The translations under genes and the position numbers were made by a program. DNA of 64,000 nt, taken from positions 124,001-188,000 of the forward strand of contig NZ_JAGQDC010000005.1 in assembly GCF_023282985.1 (NCBI RefSeq). Direction: 5' to 3'. The notes beneath the pieces are model-generated. The model searched no databases and was not told the DNA's origin. It worked only from the letters and a program-made list of their open reading frames with translations. Of the stretch, positions 17,050-25,427 are shown piece after piece. Every line of letters starts with the position of its first letter. Positions within the stretch are counted from its first letter, which is position 1. The stretch is from Serratia silvae (GTDB lineage Bacteria > Pseudomonadota > Gammaproteobacteria > Enterobacterales > Enterobacteriaceae).

Positions 17050-18589
17050 TATTATTACCTCGCTTTTCAGGCCTAAAACGGCAAAAATCCGCTCCCGTTA
17101 AAACGGGGCGGATCGTCGATATTACGTTGATTAGCGGCAGATGCGACTTATTTTTCTTGGTTGCCATCGATTTTTCAGATGTGGTGGGCGTGTTTTTCCT
17201 TTGGCGGATTTCATTGCCCGCTTCCGCGCCCAGCGTAAAGCTATCCAGCACCGCCAACAGGGCGATGACGCCAATCACCATAAAGGCCAGTTGGAAATCG
17301 GCCAGCGCCACCACGCCCTGTTGCTGCGGCATCAGCATCTCTGCCAACCGTAGCGCCAGTGCGCCGATGGCGATACCCAGGCCGCTGCCCATCTGTTGGG
17401 CCATATTGAACAGCGTGTTGGCGCCGCTCATACGCGGTTGCGGCACTTCGGAAAAGGCCAGCGTATTCAGCGCAGTGAACTGCATCGAGCGGGTCAAACC
17501 GCTGACAAACAGCAGTGCCAGGATCAGCCAGGTGGGGGTCTGCGGGGTTAGTAGCGCGCAGGCAAAAATGGTGGCAGCATTGAGTAAGCCGTTGACCACC
17601 AGCGTGGTACGAAAGCGGAACCGGTAGAGGATCGGTGAGGTGAACGGCTTCATCACCAGATTACCGGCAAACACTGCCAGCACCAGCAACCCCGCATCGA
17701 AGGCATTCAGCCCAAAGCCGATTTGGAACAGCAAGGGCAGCAGGAAGGGCACGGCTCCAATGGCGATGCGGAACAGAGTGCCGCCCTTAATAGTGACGGC
17801 GTAACTTTTTATCCGCATCGCCCAGAGATCTATTAAGGGATAAGTATGACGTTTAGCGTGACGTATCGCCAGGCTTCCCAGTGCCAGGCTACCAGCCAGA
17901 CATAACAGCGGTACCAGCCAGGAAAGCTGCGGGCTGTTGATCAGATCCAGCCCAAACATCAACCCGAAGCAGGCGACGCCGGTAAGCGCAAAACCCAATC
18001 CATCAAAGGGGACCCCTTTCTGCGTGGGTTCACGAGGGATCAAACGCCAGGCGAAGAACAGGGCCAACAGGCCAAGCGGTACGTTGAGGATAAAAATCCA
18101 GTGCCAAGACGCGTAGGTGGTGATGAAACCGCCTACCGGTGGCCCCAGGATCGGGGCTGCTAAACCTGGCCAGGTGATGGTAGCAATGGCGTTGATCAGA
18201 TCGGATTTGGCGGTATTGCGCAGTACCACCAGGCGGCCAACTGGTACCATAAGCGCGCCGCCGAAGCCTTGCAGGATACGAGCGGCGGTAAACTGCGGTA
18301 AGGTGGTACTGAGGGCACATAGCACCGAGGCCAGGGTAAAAATAACGATGGCGGCGGTGAAAATATTACGGGCACCAAAGCGGTTGGCGATCCAGCCGCT
18401 AGCGGGGATAAACACCGTCAGGGTCAGAATATAGGCAGAAACCCCGATGTTCATATCTACCGGCTGTACGCCAAAGGCTGCCGCCATTTGCGGCATCGCG
18501 GTGACGATCACCGTGCCGTCCAGGTTTTCCATAAAGAATGCCCCGGCAACCAGCAAGGGGAGCGCGCTAGCGCGGGAGAACCAGCTCAT
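17036..18589 (-). CDS. DHA2-type MFS transporter with an extended C-terminus
   Basis: A 517-residue MFS protein of the DHA2 family (14 helices expected). It starts MSWFSRASALPLLVAGAFFM, with the helix-1 motif ENLDGTVIVTAMPQMA. The membrane part ends near residue 460. The last 55-60 residues are hydrophilic and rich in K, R and N; they run through an intrinsic-terminator hairpin (17083-17113) and into the GNAT start. This suggests that an original stop codon was lost or that the true 3' end is unusual. A promoter and stop further upstream cannot be defined from sequence alone. The substrate is unknown. Confidence 0.82.
   Translation of the reverse strand: MSWFSRASALPLLVAGAFFMENLDGTVIVTAMPQMAAAFGVQPVDMNIGVSAYILTLTVFIPASGWIANRFGARNIFTAAIVIFTLASVLCALSTTLPQFTAARILQGFGGALMVPVGRLVVLRNTAKSDLINAIATITWPGLAAPILGPPVGGFITTYASWHWIFILNVPLGLLALFFAWRLIPREPTQKGVPFDGLGFALTGVACFGLMFGLDLINSPQLSWLVPLLCLAGSLALGSLAIRHAKRHTYPLIDLWAMRIKSYAVTIKGGTLFRIAIGAVPFLLPLLFQIGFGLNAFDAGLLVLAVFAGNLVMKPFTSPILYRFRFRTTLVVNGLLNAATIFACALLTPQTPTWLILALLFVSGLTRSMQFTALNTLAFSEVPQPRMSGANTLFNMAQQMGSGLGIAIGALALRLAEMLMPQQQGVVALADFQLAFMVIGVIALLAVLDSFTLGAEAGNEIRQRKNTPTTSEKSMATKKNKSHLPLINVISTIRPVLTGADFCRFRPEKRGNNNDAQ
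17083..17113 (-). terminator. Intrinsic terminator inside the MFS reading frame
   Basis: On the minus strand ATCCGCCCCGTT and AACGGGAGCGGAT form a 12-bp stem with one bulged base, followed by TTTTT. This is a good Rho-independent terminator. It lies within the last codons of the MFS frame and upstream of the GNAT gene. Confidence 0.7.
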
Positions 18590-18756
18590 GGACGGCTCAG
18601 GCAGGAGAACGGTAAATAGGCAGACATAAACAGAAATCCCGTTTTAAAAATCACAACGTCGGATTTTTGAGCATAACGCATCACGGGGAGGTTAAAAAGA
18701 AGTTAATTGGCTGATTATTAGCAGGCGCATCAAATGTACCCGCTATAATGTTGACG

Positions 18757-19071
18757 TCACCAGGAAAAGTGGATGATATCGTCGATAAATTCGGCTTTAA
18801 AGCTGCTCAGGTCGGCTACGGTGGCCTTGATTTGCGGGGAGGAAATCGGCATGCCGTTACCGATGACGATCACTTGTCCTCCGGCTGCAAGGGCTGAGTT
18901 TACGCCAGAAATTGCATCTTCAAAAATCATGCATTTCTGCACCGGCAAGCCAAATCTGGCTGCCGCCATCAGATAGGGCTCTGGATGGGGTTTTCCGTGC
19001 ACGATATCTTCCGAAGTGATCATCATGTGCGGTCGTGGGATGCCTGCGCTGACCACGCTTTGCATCGACAT
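18757..19071 (-). pseudogene. HAD-family sugar phosphatase, N-terminal half missing
   Basis: The 104-residue frame matches the C-terminal half of beta-phosphoglucomutase/YfbT-type HAD phosphatases: ITSEDIVHGKPHPEPYLMAA (motif III lysine), then CMIFEDAISGVNSALAAGGQ (motif IV acidic pair). Motif I (DxDxT) and the cap domain are absent, and the sequence upstream of 19071 has no matching frame. Without the nucleophile aspartate it cannot be a HAD phosphatase. I read it as a truncated gene, lying between a transporter gene and dcp. Confidence 0.8.
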
Positions 19072-19310
19072 TGGTTGCCCAATAACAACAGAGTGGCTGC
19101 AGGCTCTTGTTGACGGAAATCAATAGATAGTTTAAACCACCGCCGGAATGTAAAAAATGCGATCCCGATGGGCCGCACGAAACCGCAGAGTGTGGAGGGG
19201 ATCTCTTTGTGAAGTACTTAAGCCTAAGCTAGGCTATGTTGCTGAATTTGCAGTTTCTATCCAAGTGGACGCAGCGTCCCTACATTAAGACATGGAGGAG
19301 TTTCGATTTG

Positions 19311-21473
19311 ATGCGTTTATCAACCCTGGTACTGGCGATTGGCGTTGCGCTAAGCACGCCCGCGCTGGCAGAAACGAACACCCAGACTAAGGAGGCGAAA
19401 GTGGCCGGAGAAGTTAAGCAGGATAAGCAGGGAGAAAACCCGTTCTTTGCCACCAGTCAGTTACCCTTCCAAGCCCCTCGCTTTGATGTCATCAGCGAAA
19501 GCGATTATGCCCCGGCCATCGCCGCCGGTATCCAGCAGAAACTGGCAGAAGTCGAAAAAATCGCCAATAACCCGGCAGAACCTACGTTTGACAATACCTT
19601 CGTAGCGCTGGAAAAGAGTGGCGCACTGCTGACACGCACCATGAACGTGTTTGGCGCGATGACCTCCGCCAATACCAGCGACGCGCTGCAAAAGCTGGAT
19701 GAAGAAACCTCACCGAAGCTGGCGGCGTTAGATGATGCCATCATGCTGAACGGCAAACTGTTTGCGCGCATCAAGACGATTTACGATCGGCGTGACAGCC
19801 TCAAATTGGATGCCGAGTCCCTGAGACTGGTAGAGGTGACCTACAAGAACTATGTGCTGGCCGGGGCCAACCTGAGTGACGCGGATAAAACCCAACTGAA
19901 AGCGTTGAACCAGGAAGCGGCGACGCTGAGCACCCAGTTTACCAATAAATTACTGGTTGCCAGCAAAAACGGTGCGCTGGCGCTCGGAGATAAAACCCTG
20001 CTGGCCGGGCTTTCAGAGGGCGAGCTGGCAGCCGCCGCACAGGCAGCCAGCGAACGTAAGTTGGATAAGCAATGGCTCTTGGTGTTGCAAAACACCACTC
20101 AACAGCCCGATTTGCAGAACCTGAAAGATCGCGATACCCGCCAAAAATTGTTCGAAGCGTCGATCAACCGCGCAGAGAAAAATGACGCCAACGATACCCG
20201 CCAAACCTTGGCGCGCTTAGCCAAGGTGCGTGCCGAGCAGGCCAAACTGCTGGGTTTCCCGAACTATGCTGCCTGGAAGTTGCAAAATCAGATGGCGAAA
20301 ACCCCGGATGCGGCATTGGCGTTTATGCGTGATATCGTGCCTGCCGCCACGGCCCGGGCAGAGCGCGAAGCCAAAGATATTCAGGCCGTGATCGATCGGC
20401 AAAACGGCGGCTTTAAGCTGGCTGCCTGGGATTGGCAGTTCTATGCCGAGCAGGTACGTAAAGAGAAGTACGATCTGGATGAATCACAGATCAAGCCTTA
20501 CTTTGAGATGAACAACGTGCTGCATAACGGCGTATTCTACGCCGCCAATTTGCTGTACGGCATCAGCTTTAAAGAGCGCAAAGATATCCCGGTTTATCAT
20601 CCGGACGTGCGGGTATACGAGGTATTTGATAAAGACGGTCAGTCTCTGGCGCTGTTCTACACCGATTTCTTTAAGCGTGACAACAAGGGCGGTGGCGCCT
20701 GGATGAGCAACTTCGTTGAGCAGTCAAAACTCAACGGTACTAAGCCGGTGATCTACAACGTTTCCAACTTCACCAAACCCGCTGCGGGCCAACCGGCGTT
20801 GCTATCCTATGATGATGTGATCACCCTGTTCCACGAGTTTGGCCATGCGCTGCACGGTATGTTTGCCGATCAGCAATACCCAAGCTTGTCTGGCACCAAC
20901 ACTGCCCGCGATTTTGTCGAGTTCCCGTCGCAGTTTAACGAGCACTGGGCCAGCGATCCTAAGGTATTCGCCCACTTTGCCAAGCATTACCAAACGGGTG
21001 AAGCAATGCCGCAGGAACTGGTTGATAAAATCAACAAGGCCGACAAGTTCAACAAGGGCTACGCCATGACCGAGTTGCTGGCCGCCGCGCTGCTGGATAT
21101 GCATTGGCACATGCTGGGCGCCGATCAACCGCAGCAAGACGTGGACAAGTTCGAAGCTGCATCGCTGCGTCAGGACAAGATCGATCTCAGCTATGTGCCA
21201 CCGCGCTATCGCTCCAGCTATTTCCAGCACATCTGGGGCAACGGCTATGCCGCTGGTTATTACGCCTATCTGTGGACGGAAATGTTGGCCGATGACGCCT
21301 TCCAGTGGTTCAGCGATAACGGCGGGTTAACGGCAGAGAATGGCCAACGCTTCCGCGACCAGGTGTTGTCGCAGGGCAACAGCCAGGATCTGGAAAAGCT
21401 TTACGTTAAGTGGCGTGGGCAGGAGCCGAGCATTGAACCGATGTTGATCAACCGCGGGCTGAAAGATAAGTAA
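19311..21473 (+). CDS. dcp: Periplasmic dipeptidyl carboxypeptidase Dcp (M3 peptidase)
   Basis: A 720-residue M3 zinc metallopeptidase that removes C-terminal dipeptides. The zinc motif is HEFGH at residues 508-512 (within LFHEFGHALHGMFA). A Sec signal peptide is present (MRLSTLVLAIGVALSTPALA-E), so this form is exported, unlike the shorter E. coli Dcp of about 681 residues. The start is the ATG at 19311, with GGAGGAG at 19294-19300; the frame extends to 19236, but that would hide the signal peptide. Family length and the C-terminal half match Dcp well. Confidence 0.92.
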   Translation: MRLSTLVLAIGVALSTPALAETNTQTKEAKVAGEVKQDKQGENPFFATSQLPFQAPRFDVISESDYAPAIAAGIQQKLAEVEKIANNPAEPTFDNTFVALEKSGALLTRTMNVFGAMTSANTSDALQKLDEETSPKLAALDDAIMLNGKLFARIKTIYDRRDSLKLDAESLRLVEVTYKNYVLAGANLSDADKTQLKALNQEAATLSTQFTNKLLVASKNGALALGDKTLLAGLSEGELAAAAQAASERKLDKQWLLVLQNTTQQPDLQNLKDRDTRQKLFEASINRAEKNDANDTRQTLARLAKVRAEQAKLLGFPNYAAWKLQNQMAKTPDAALAFMRDIVPAATARAEREAKDIQAVIDRQNGGFKLAAWDWQFYAEQVRKEKYDLDESQIKPYFEMNNVLHNGVFYAANLLYGISFKERKDIPVYHPDVRVYEVFDKDGQSLALFYTDFFKRDNKGGGAWMSNFVEQSKLNGTKPVIYNVSNFTKPAAGQPALLSYDDVITLFHEFGHALHGMFADQQYPSLSGTNTARDFVEFPSQFNEHWASDPKVFAHFAKHYQTGEAMPQELVDKINKADKFNKGYAMTELLAAALLDMHWHMLGADQPQQDVDKFEAASLRQDKIDLSYVPPRYRSSYFQHIWGNGYAAGYYAYLWTEMLADDAFQWFSDNGGLTAENGQRFRDQVLSQGNSQDLEKLYVKWRGQEPSIEPMLINRGLKDK

Positions 21474-21490
21474 CGACCGTTTAACGCTCT

Positions 21491-21520
21491 CCGAGGGCAG
21501 GTGACTGCTCTCGGATTGTT
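21491..21520 (+). terminator. dcp terminator
   Basis: CCGAGGGCAG and CTGCTCTCGG form a 10-bp stem with one G-U pair and a GTGA loop, followed by ATTGTT. It is 18 nt after the dcp stop. Confidence 0.6.
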
Positions 21521-21866
21521 ATAACCCATGTTATGAAAGAGGATTTTGTTAGGCCGATCGTTTTTCTATGCAACCGAAATTAACCACAACAAGATTAATC
21601 CTTGTAATTAACAGAGGTGCCAACACTCGTTGGGATAAATGACGCCAAAACCCATCCTATTGTTTTAATGAATTAAAATCCCACCTCCGTATAAAAACCA
21701 TAAGAAAAGGCGTTTTAAGCCGGGGTTAATATGATTAACGTCACAGATTAAGCGCTGAAAACGGCGGGGTGACATCTTACGATCATAATCTCAACTCCGA
21801 AAGTTGTCGCTTTACTGTTGTCGGGTTCCGATTTAAAAGTGTTAATTATGGTTAGGGTGAGGGGCA
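21521..21866. other. Intergenic region between convergent dcp and nudI
   Basis: About 345 nt. No reading frame, repeat or strong promoter is evident to me. Confidence 0.5.
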
Positions 21867-22298
21867 TCATGACTCCAACAACCCACGCTGGCGTAGCGTG
21901 AATCGGGTCGCTTCATTCAGGTCGTAGCTGGCCAACTCTTCCTTCTGTACCCAGGCATATTCTTCAAACTCATCATTAAGCGTGATGGTGCGGTTGGCCG
22001 CGTGGCAGTCAAAAATCAGGTAAATCATATAGATTTGCTCTTTGCTGCCATCTTCGTAGGTCTTCACCCGCACGTCGTCGCGGAACGTCCAGGGTTGAAT
22101 GTGATCCAGCACCAGATCGCTACCCAGTTCTTCACTTACTTCTCGACGCAACGCCTGCTCGATGGTTTCCCCTGGCTCGGTACCGCCGCCGGAGAGCGCC
22201 CACTGGCCGGGGAATACCCCTTTATGGGCCGCCATTTTGCACAGCAGATAGGCGTTATCGTTTTCAATTAACGGGCAAACAATAATACGTTGACGCAT
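21867..22298 (-). CDS. nudI: Nucleoside triphosphatase NudI (Nudix)
   Basis: A 143-residue Nudix hydrolase that closely follows E. coli NudI (YfaO), a pyrimidine deoxynucleoside triphosphatase acting on dUTP, dTTP and dCTP. The Nudix box is [20 protein letters not shown] followed by ELG. Other NudI blocks are [13 protein letters not shown] and [20 protein letters not shown]. The start [13 protein letters not shown] at 22298 matches E. coli; an upstream GTG-type start in frame (22322) adds eight unsupported residues. Confidence 0.93.
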   Translation of the reverse strand: MRQRIIVCPLIENDNAYLLCKMAAHKGVFPGQWALSGGGTEPGETIEQALRREVSEELGSDLVLDHIQPWTFRDDVRVKTYEDGSKEQIYMIYLIFDCHAANRTITLNDEFEEYAWVQKEELASYDLNEATRFTLRQRGLLES

Positions 22299-22375
22299 CG
22301 TAACTCCATGTTTCAAGGGCATCAGATTGATGAGGTAATCCTGGGATGAGAACTGCTATCCTCATCCTGTTGGTC

Positions 22376-22909
22376 TTACAGTTTGGCCCGGTACTCGTCT
22401 TCCAGCCGGCTCATGGATTCCCAGAATGGGCGTGGCGTACGTTGTTGCAGGAGATCGGCCAGCAGATCCAAATGGGTATGCCAGCCGCTGGCGACGCTGA
22501 GCAAGGTATCACGGTTGGCCAGGCGGCGATGGGTAAGAGTCAACAGCACCTTATCCTCTTGCTCGGTCAGTTCAATAGTGACTTCAGAAGGACGAGTTTC
22601 CCCAGTCTCTGCCCAGGTAAAGCTCACCAGGCGCGGTGGCAGAATACAGGTGATATGACCCACCTGGGAGATCTTACCGGCACAGGATTTGTATTTTGCT
22701 GGCGGTTTCTCATCCTCACCGGCCAAATCGGCATTGCAGAACAGTAGCTCGATCTTGGCCCCGACCTGCATGGGCATCTCACCGGCGGCCAGCCAACTGG
22801 CACGTTTATCCGATTCGATCAGGTAGGCCCAGACGCGCTTGAGCGGGCCGGGCAGCAGCCGCTGGATCCGCAGCGTACCGGTTTCAATAATCATACCGTA
22901 GTCGTTCAT
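22376..22909 (-). CDS. SRPBCC / AHSA1-domain protein
   Basis: A 177-residue protein of the START/Bet v1-like (SRPBCC) fold, AHSA1 subgroup. It starts with ETGTLRIQRLLPGPLKRVWA, continues through WLAAGEMPMQVG and LVSFTWAETG, and ends in a WHTHLDLLADLLQ helix. Members bind hydrophobic ligands. It follows an ArsR-type regulator with a 4-nt gap, a very common ArsR/SRPBCC operon pair. The ligand is unknown. Confidence 0.87.
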   Translation of the reverse strand: MNDYGMIIETGTLRIQRLLPGPLKRVWAYLIESDKRASWLAAGEMPMQVGAKIELLFCNADLAGEDEKPPAKYKSCAGKISQVGHITCILPPRLVSFTWAETGETRPSEVTIELTEQEDKVLLTLTHRRLANRDTLLSVASGWHTHLDLLADLLQQRTPRPFWESMSRLEDEYRAKL

Positions 22910-22913
22910 GGGT

Positions 22914-23261
22914 TCACTCCGTCGGAGGATGCGAGTCGGCCTGCAGCAGCGCTTGTTCTAGCGCGTCTAGCCGCTCATTCCAGAAATGTTCGTAGGTTTG
23001 CAGCCACTGCATGGCCTGCACCATCGGCTCAGGGGCGAGCCGGCAGATATGGTTTCTTCCCTGCACGGTGCGTTGCACCAGCCCGGCAAGCTCCAGCGCT
23101 TTGATATGCTTGGAAGCTCCGGCAAACGACATCTCGAACGGCGCAGCCAATTCACCGATGCTGTGTTCGCCTTCGGCCAATGTGCGCAGAATGGCGCGCC
23201 TTGTCGGGTCAGCCAGTGCGTGGAAAATGGCGTCCAGCGGTGAGGAAGATAATTTAACCAT
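22914..23261 (-). CDS. ArsR-family HTH regulator
   Basis: A 115-residue winged-HTH repressor (DALADPTRRAILRTLAEGEH region, recognition helix MSFAGASKHIKALELAGLVQ). The cysteine metal sites of true arsenic or zinc sensors are missing, which fits the non-metal subgroup paired with SRPBCC proteins. It is the first gene of the two-gene operon and should autoregulate it. Confidence 0.88.
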   Translation of the reverse strand: MVKLSSSPLDAIFHALADPTRRAILRTLAEGEHSIGELAAPFEMSFAGASKHIKALELAGLVQRTVQGRNHICRLAPEPMVQAMQWLQTYEHFWNERLDALEQALLQADSHPPTE

Positions 23262-23452
23262 ATGGTTAAATATAGAACGTCAGCGTCAATACTCAACCTG
23301 TTCGTTGAATATTTTTTAACCTTGTCACATTAAAAGTATGGGCATATAGGGGGGGAGGCTGACAATGGCCGTACTGGTACCAGATTTCTGGCGTGACGTA
23401 GCCCATTATGGTTTTATGGAGTAACCCAATAAAGATAACAGGAGCCAGGGAA

Positions 23453-24277
23453 GTGCAAGGTGTGCCAGAACAGTTTCCGTTTGAGAAAGATCGCGCCCAG
23501 TTCCGGCATTTGCCGCAGTTGCCGGGTGTGGAACTTTATCAGGCCCATATCGATCGCTATGCGTTTGAGCCACACGTCCATGATGCGTTTGGCATCGGCA
23601 CGGTGGAAGCCGGGGCGGAGCGCTTTCGCTACCGTGGGGCACAACATTTAGCCGCCCCGGGTGCCTTGGTGCTGATGAATCCGGACGAGCTGCATACCGG
23701 TGAAGCGGAAACGGCAGGCGGTTGGAACTATCGGATGATCTATCTGGAGCCTGCGGCGCTGGAGCGGATTTCCGGTGAGAAGGGCTGTTGGTTCCACGAC
23801 GTGATCCAACATGATGCGGTGGCGGCCAAGCGGCTTTCGCATACGCTGGCCGCATTATGGCAAACCCGGGACACGCTAGCGCTCGATAGCCTACTGCTTT
23901 CCGTCGTTGATATTTTCCGTCCCCACATACGTATTGCTCAACCGCAGCAGAGTGAAGCCGCTCACCGCATGGTGGTAGTGAAGGAGTATCTGCGGGATAA
24001 CTACGCTTCCCCGATTACCTTGAGCGATCTGGCGGCGTTGGTCTCGCTCAGCCCGTACCACTTCCAGCGTAAATTCAAAGCGCAATTCCATGTCACCCCA
24101 CATCAGATGCTGATGGCGATCCGGCTTGAGCAGGCCAAGCAGATGCTCGGGCGGGGAATGCCTGCGGCCCAGGTGGCCGTAGCTGTGGGGTTAACCGATC
24201 AGGCACATCTCACCAAAGCGCTGGTCAATCGTTACGGTGTCACGCCTGCGCGCTACCAAAAGCAGGTGATGCGTTAA
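23453..24277 (+). CDS. AraC-family transcriptional regulator
   Basis: A 274-residue AraC regulator. The N-terminal cupin sensor domain (AraC_binding type) contains HVHDAFGIGTVEAG and NPDELHTGEAE. The C-terminal domain (about residues 175-274) has two HTH motifs: SPITLSDLAALVSLSPYHFQ and AAQVAVAVGLTDQAHLTKA. The start is a GTG at 23453, with AGGAG 8 nt upstream; an in-frame ATG-type start at 23408 lacks a Shine-Dalgarno sequence. It is followed after 107 nt by an EamA transporter gene that it may control, a frequent pairing. Confidence 0.87.
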   Translation: MQGVPEQFPFEKDRAQFRHLPQLPGVELYQAHIDRYAFEPHVHDAFGIGTVEAGAERFRYRGAQHLAAPGALVLMNPDELHTGEAETAGGWNYRMIYLEPAALERISGEKGCWFHDVIQHDAVAAKRLSHTLAALWQTRDTLALDSLLLSVVDIFRPHIRIAQPQQSEAAHRMVVVKEYLRDNYASPITLSDLAALVSLSPYHFQRKFKAQFHVTPHQMLMAIRLEQAKQMLGRGMPAAQVAVAVGLTDQAHLTKALVNRYGVTPARYQKQVMR

Positions 24278-24384
24278 CTTCTGCCGCGAAAGCGAGCGTA
24301 AAACAGCAACCTGGTACAATATTCTGCCCCCACGTCCCTCTATCCTGATGCCACTTGAGTATGGCTGTTGATGATGGAGTCACT

Positions 24385-25350
24385 ATGTTTGTCGGTGTGA
24401 TGTTTGCCCTGATTGCCGGGTTGATGTGGGGTCTGATATTTATTGGCCCGCTATTGGTGCCGGACTACCCAGCCGCGTTGCAATCCACCGGGCGCTATCT
24501 GGCTTTTGGTCTTGTCGTGCTGCCGCTGGCCTGGCTGGATCGCCACCGTCTGCGTCAGTTGCTGGCAAAAGATTGGCTAGAGGCGTTAAAACTGACCGCA
24601 ATTGGTAATCTGCTGTATTACCTGTGCTTGGCCAGTGCGATCCAGCGTACCGGAGCGCCGATATCAACCATGATTATCGGCACGTTACCGGTGGTGATAT
24701 CGGTCGCCGCCAATCTGTTTTATGGCCATCACGACGGCCGTCTCTCCTGGCGAAAATTGACCCCGGCCTTGCTGGTGATTGCCCTGGGGTTGGTGTTGGT
24801 TAACGTTGCGGAACTGCAGGGCAATAGCGAGCCTATTGATGTCTGGCGTTATACCAGCGGCTTGGGATTGGCACTATTAGCGGTGGCGTGTTGGACCTGG
24901 TTCCCTCTGCGTAACGCGCGTTGGTTACGCGACAACCCGGATAAACGCCCCGCGACCTGGGCCACGGCACAAGGGATTGTGACCTTACCTTTGGCGTTGA
25001 TGGGCTATTTGCTGGTTTGCGGGCAATTGGCGCTGACACAACCGCAGTTCGCACTGCCGTTTGGCCCTAGGCCGGAGGTATTTATCCCGTTAATGATCGC
25101 TATTGGCGTTTTGTGTTCCTGGTTAGGTACGTTGTGCTGGAACGAGGCGAGTCAGCGTTTACCGACGGTGCTGCTTGGGCCGCTGATCGTGTTCGAGATC
25201 CTGGCAGGATTGGCCTATACCTTTATGCTGCGCCATACCTGGCCGCCATTGCTGACGCTATGTGGTATCGCTTGTTTGATGATTGGGGTGATTTATGCCA
25301 TGCGCATTAAATTGGAACCGATGGTCGTTGCGTTGGAGGAGACACGCTGA
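24385..25350 (+). CDS. EamA/DMT-family transporter
   Basis: A 321-residue drug/metabolite transporter with ten predicted helices in two EamA repeats (GVMFALIAGLMWGLIFIGPL and GLGLALLAVACWTWFPLR). The start at 24385 has GGAG 5 nt upstream. DMT proteins of this size usually export amino acids or drugs. It follows the AraC regulator on the same strand. The substrate is unknown. Confidence 0.88.
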   Translation: MFVGVMFALIAGLMWGLIFIGPLLVPDYPAALQSTGRYLAFGLVVLPLAWLDRHRLRQLLAKDWLEALKLTAIGNLLYYLCLASAIQRTGAPISTMIIGTLPVVISVAANLFYGHHDGRLSWRKLTPALLVIALGLVLVNVAELQGNSEPIDVWRYTSGLGLALLAVACWTWFPLRNARWLRDNPDKRPATWATAQGIVTLPLALMGYLLVCGQLALTQPQFALPFGPRPEVFIPLMIAIGVLCSWLGTLCWNEASQRLPTVLLGPLIVFEILAGLAYTFMLRHTWPPLLTLCGIACLMIGVIYAMRIKLEPMVVALEETR

Positions 25351-25397
25351 CAAGGCTGAGGTAGCCCCCTACAAGTTCAACTTTGCCATCAATCTGA

Positions 25398-25419
25398 GGC
25401 TACGGGTTTCCCCGTAGCC
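25398..25419. terminator. Bidirectional hairpin between the EamA and EF-G genes
   Basis: GGCTACGGG and CCCGTAGCC form a perfect 9-bp stem with a TTTC loop between two convergent genes. Neither side has a strong T-run. Confidence 0.6.
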
Positions 25420-25427
25420 GTTATCAA

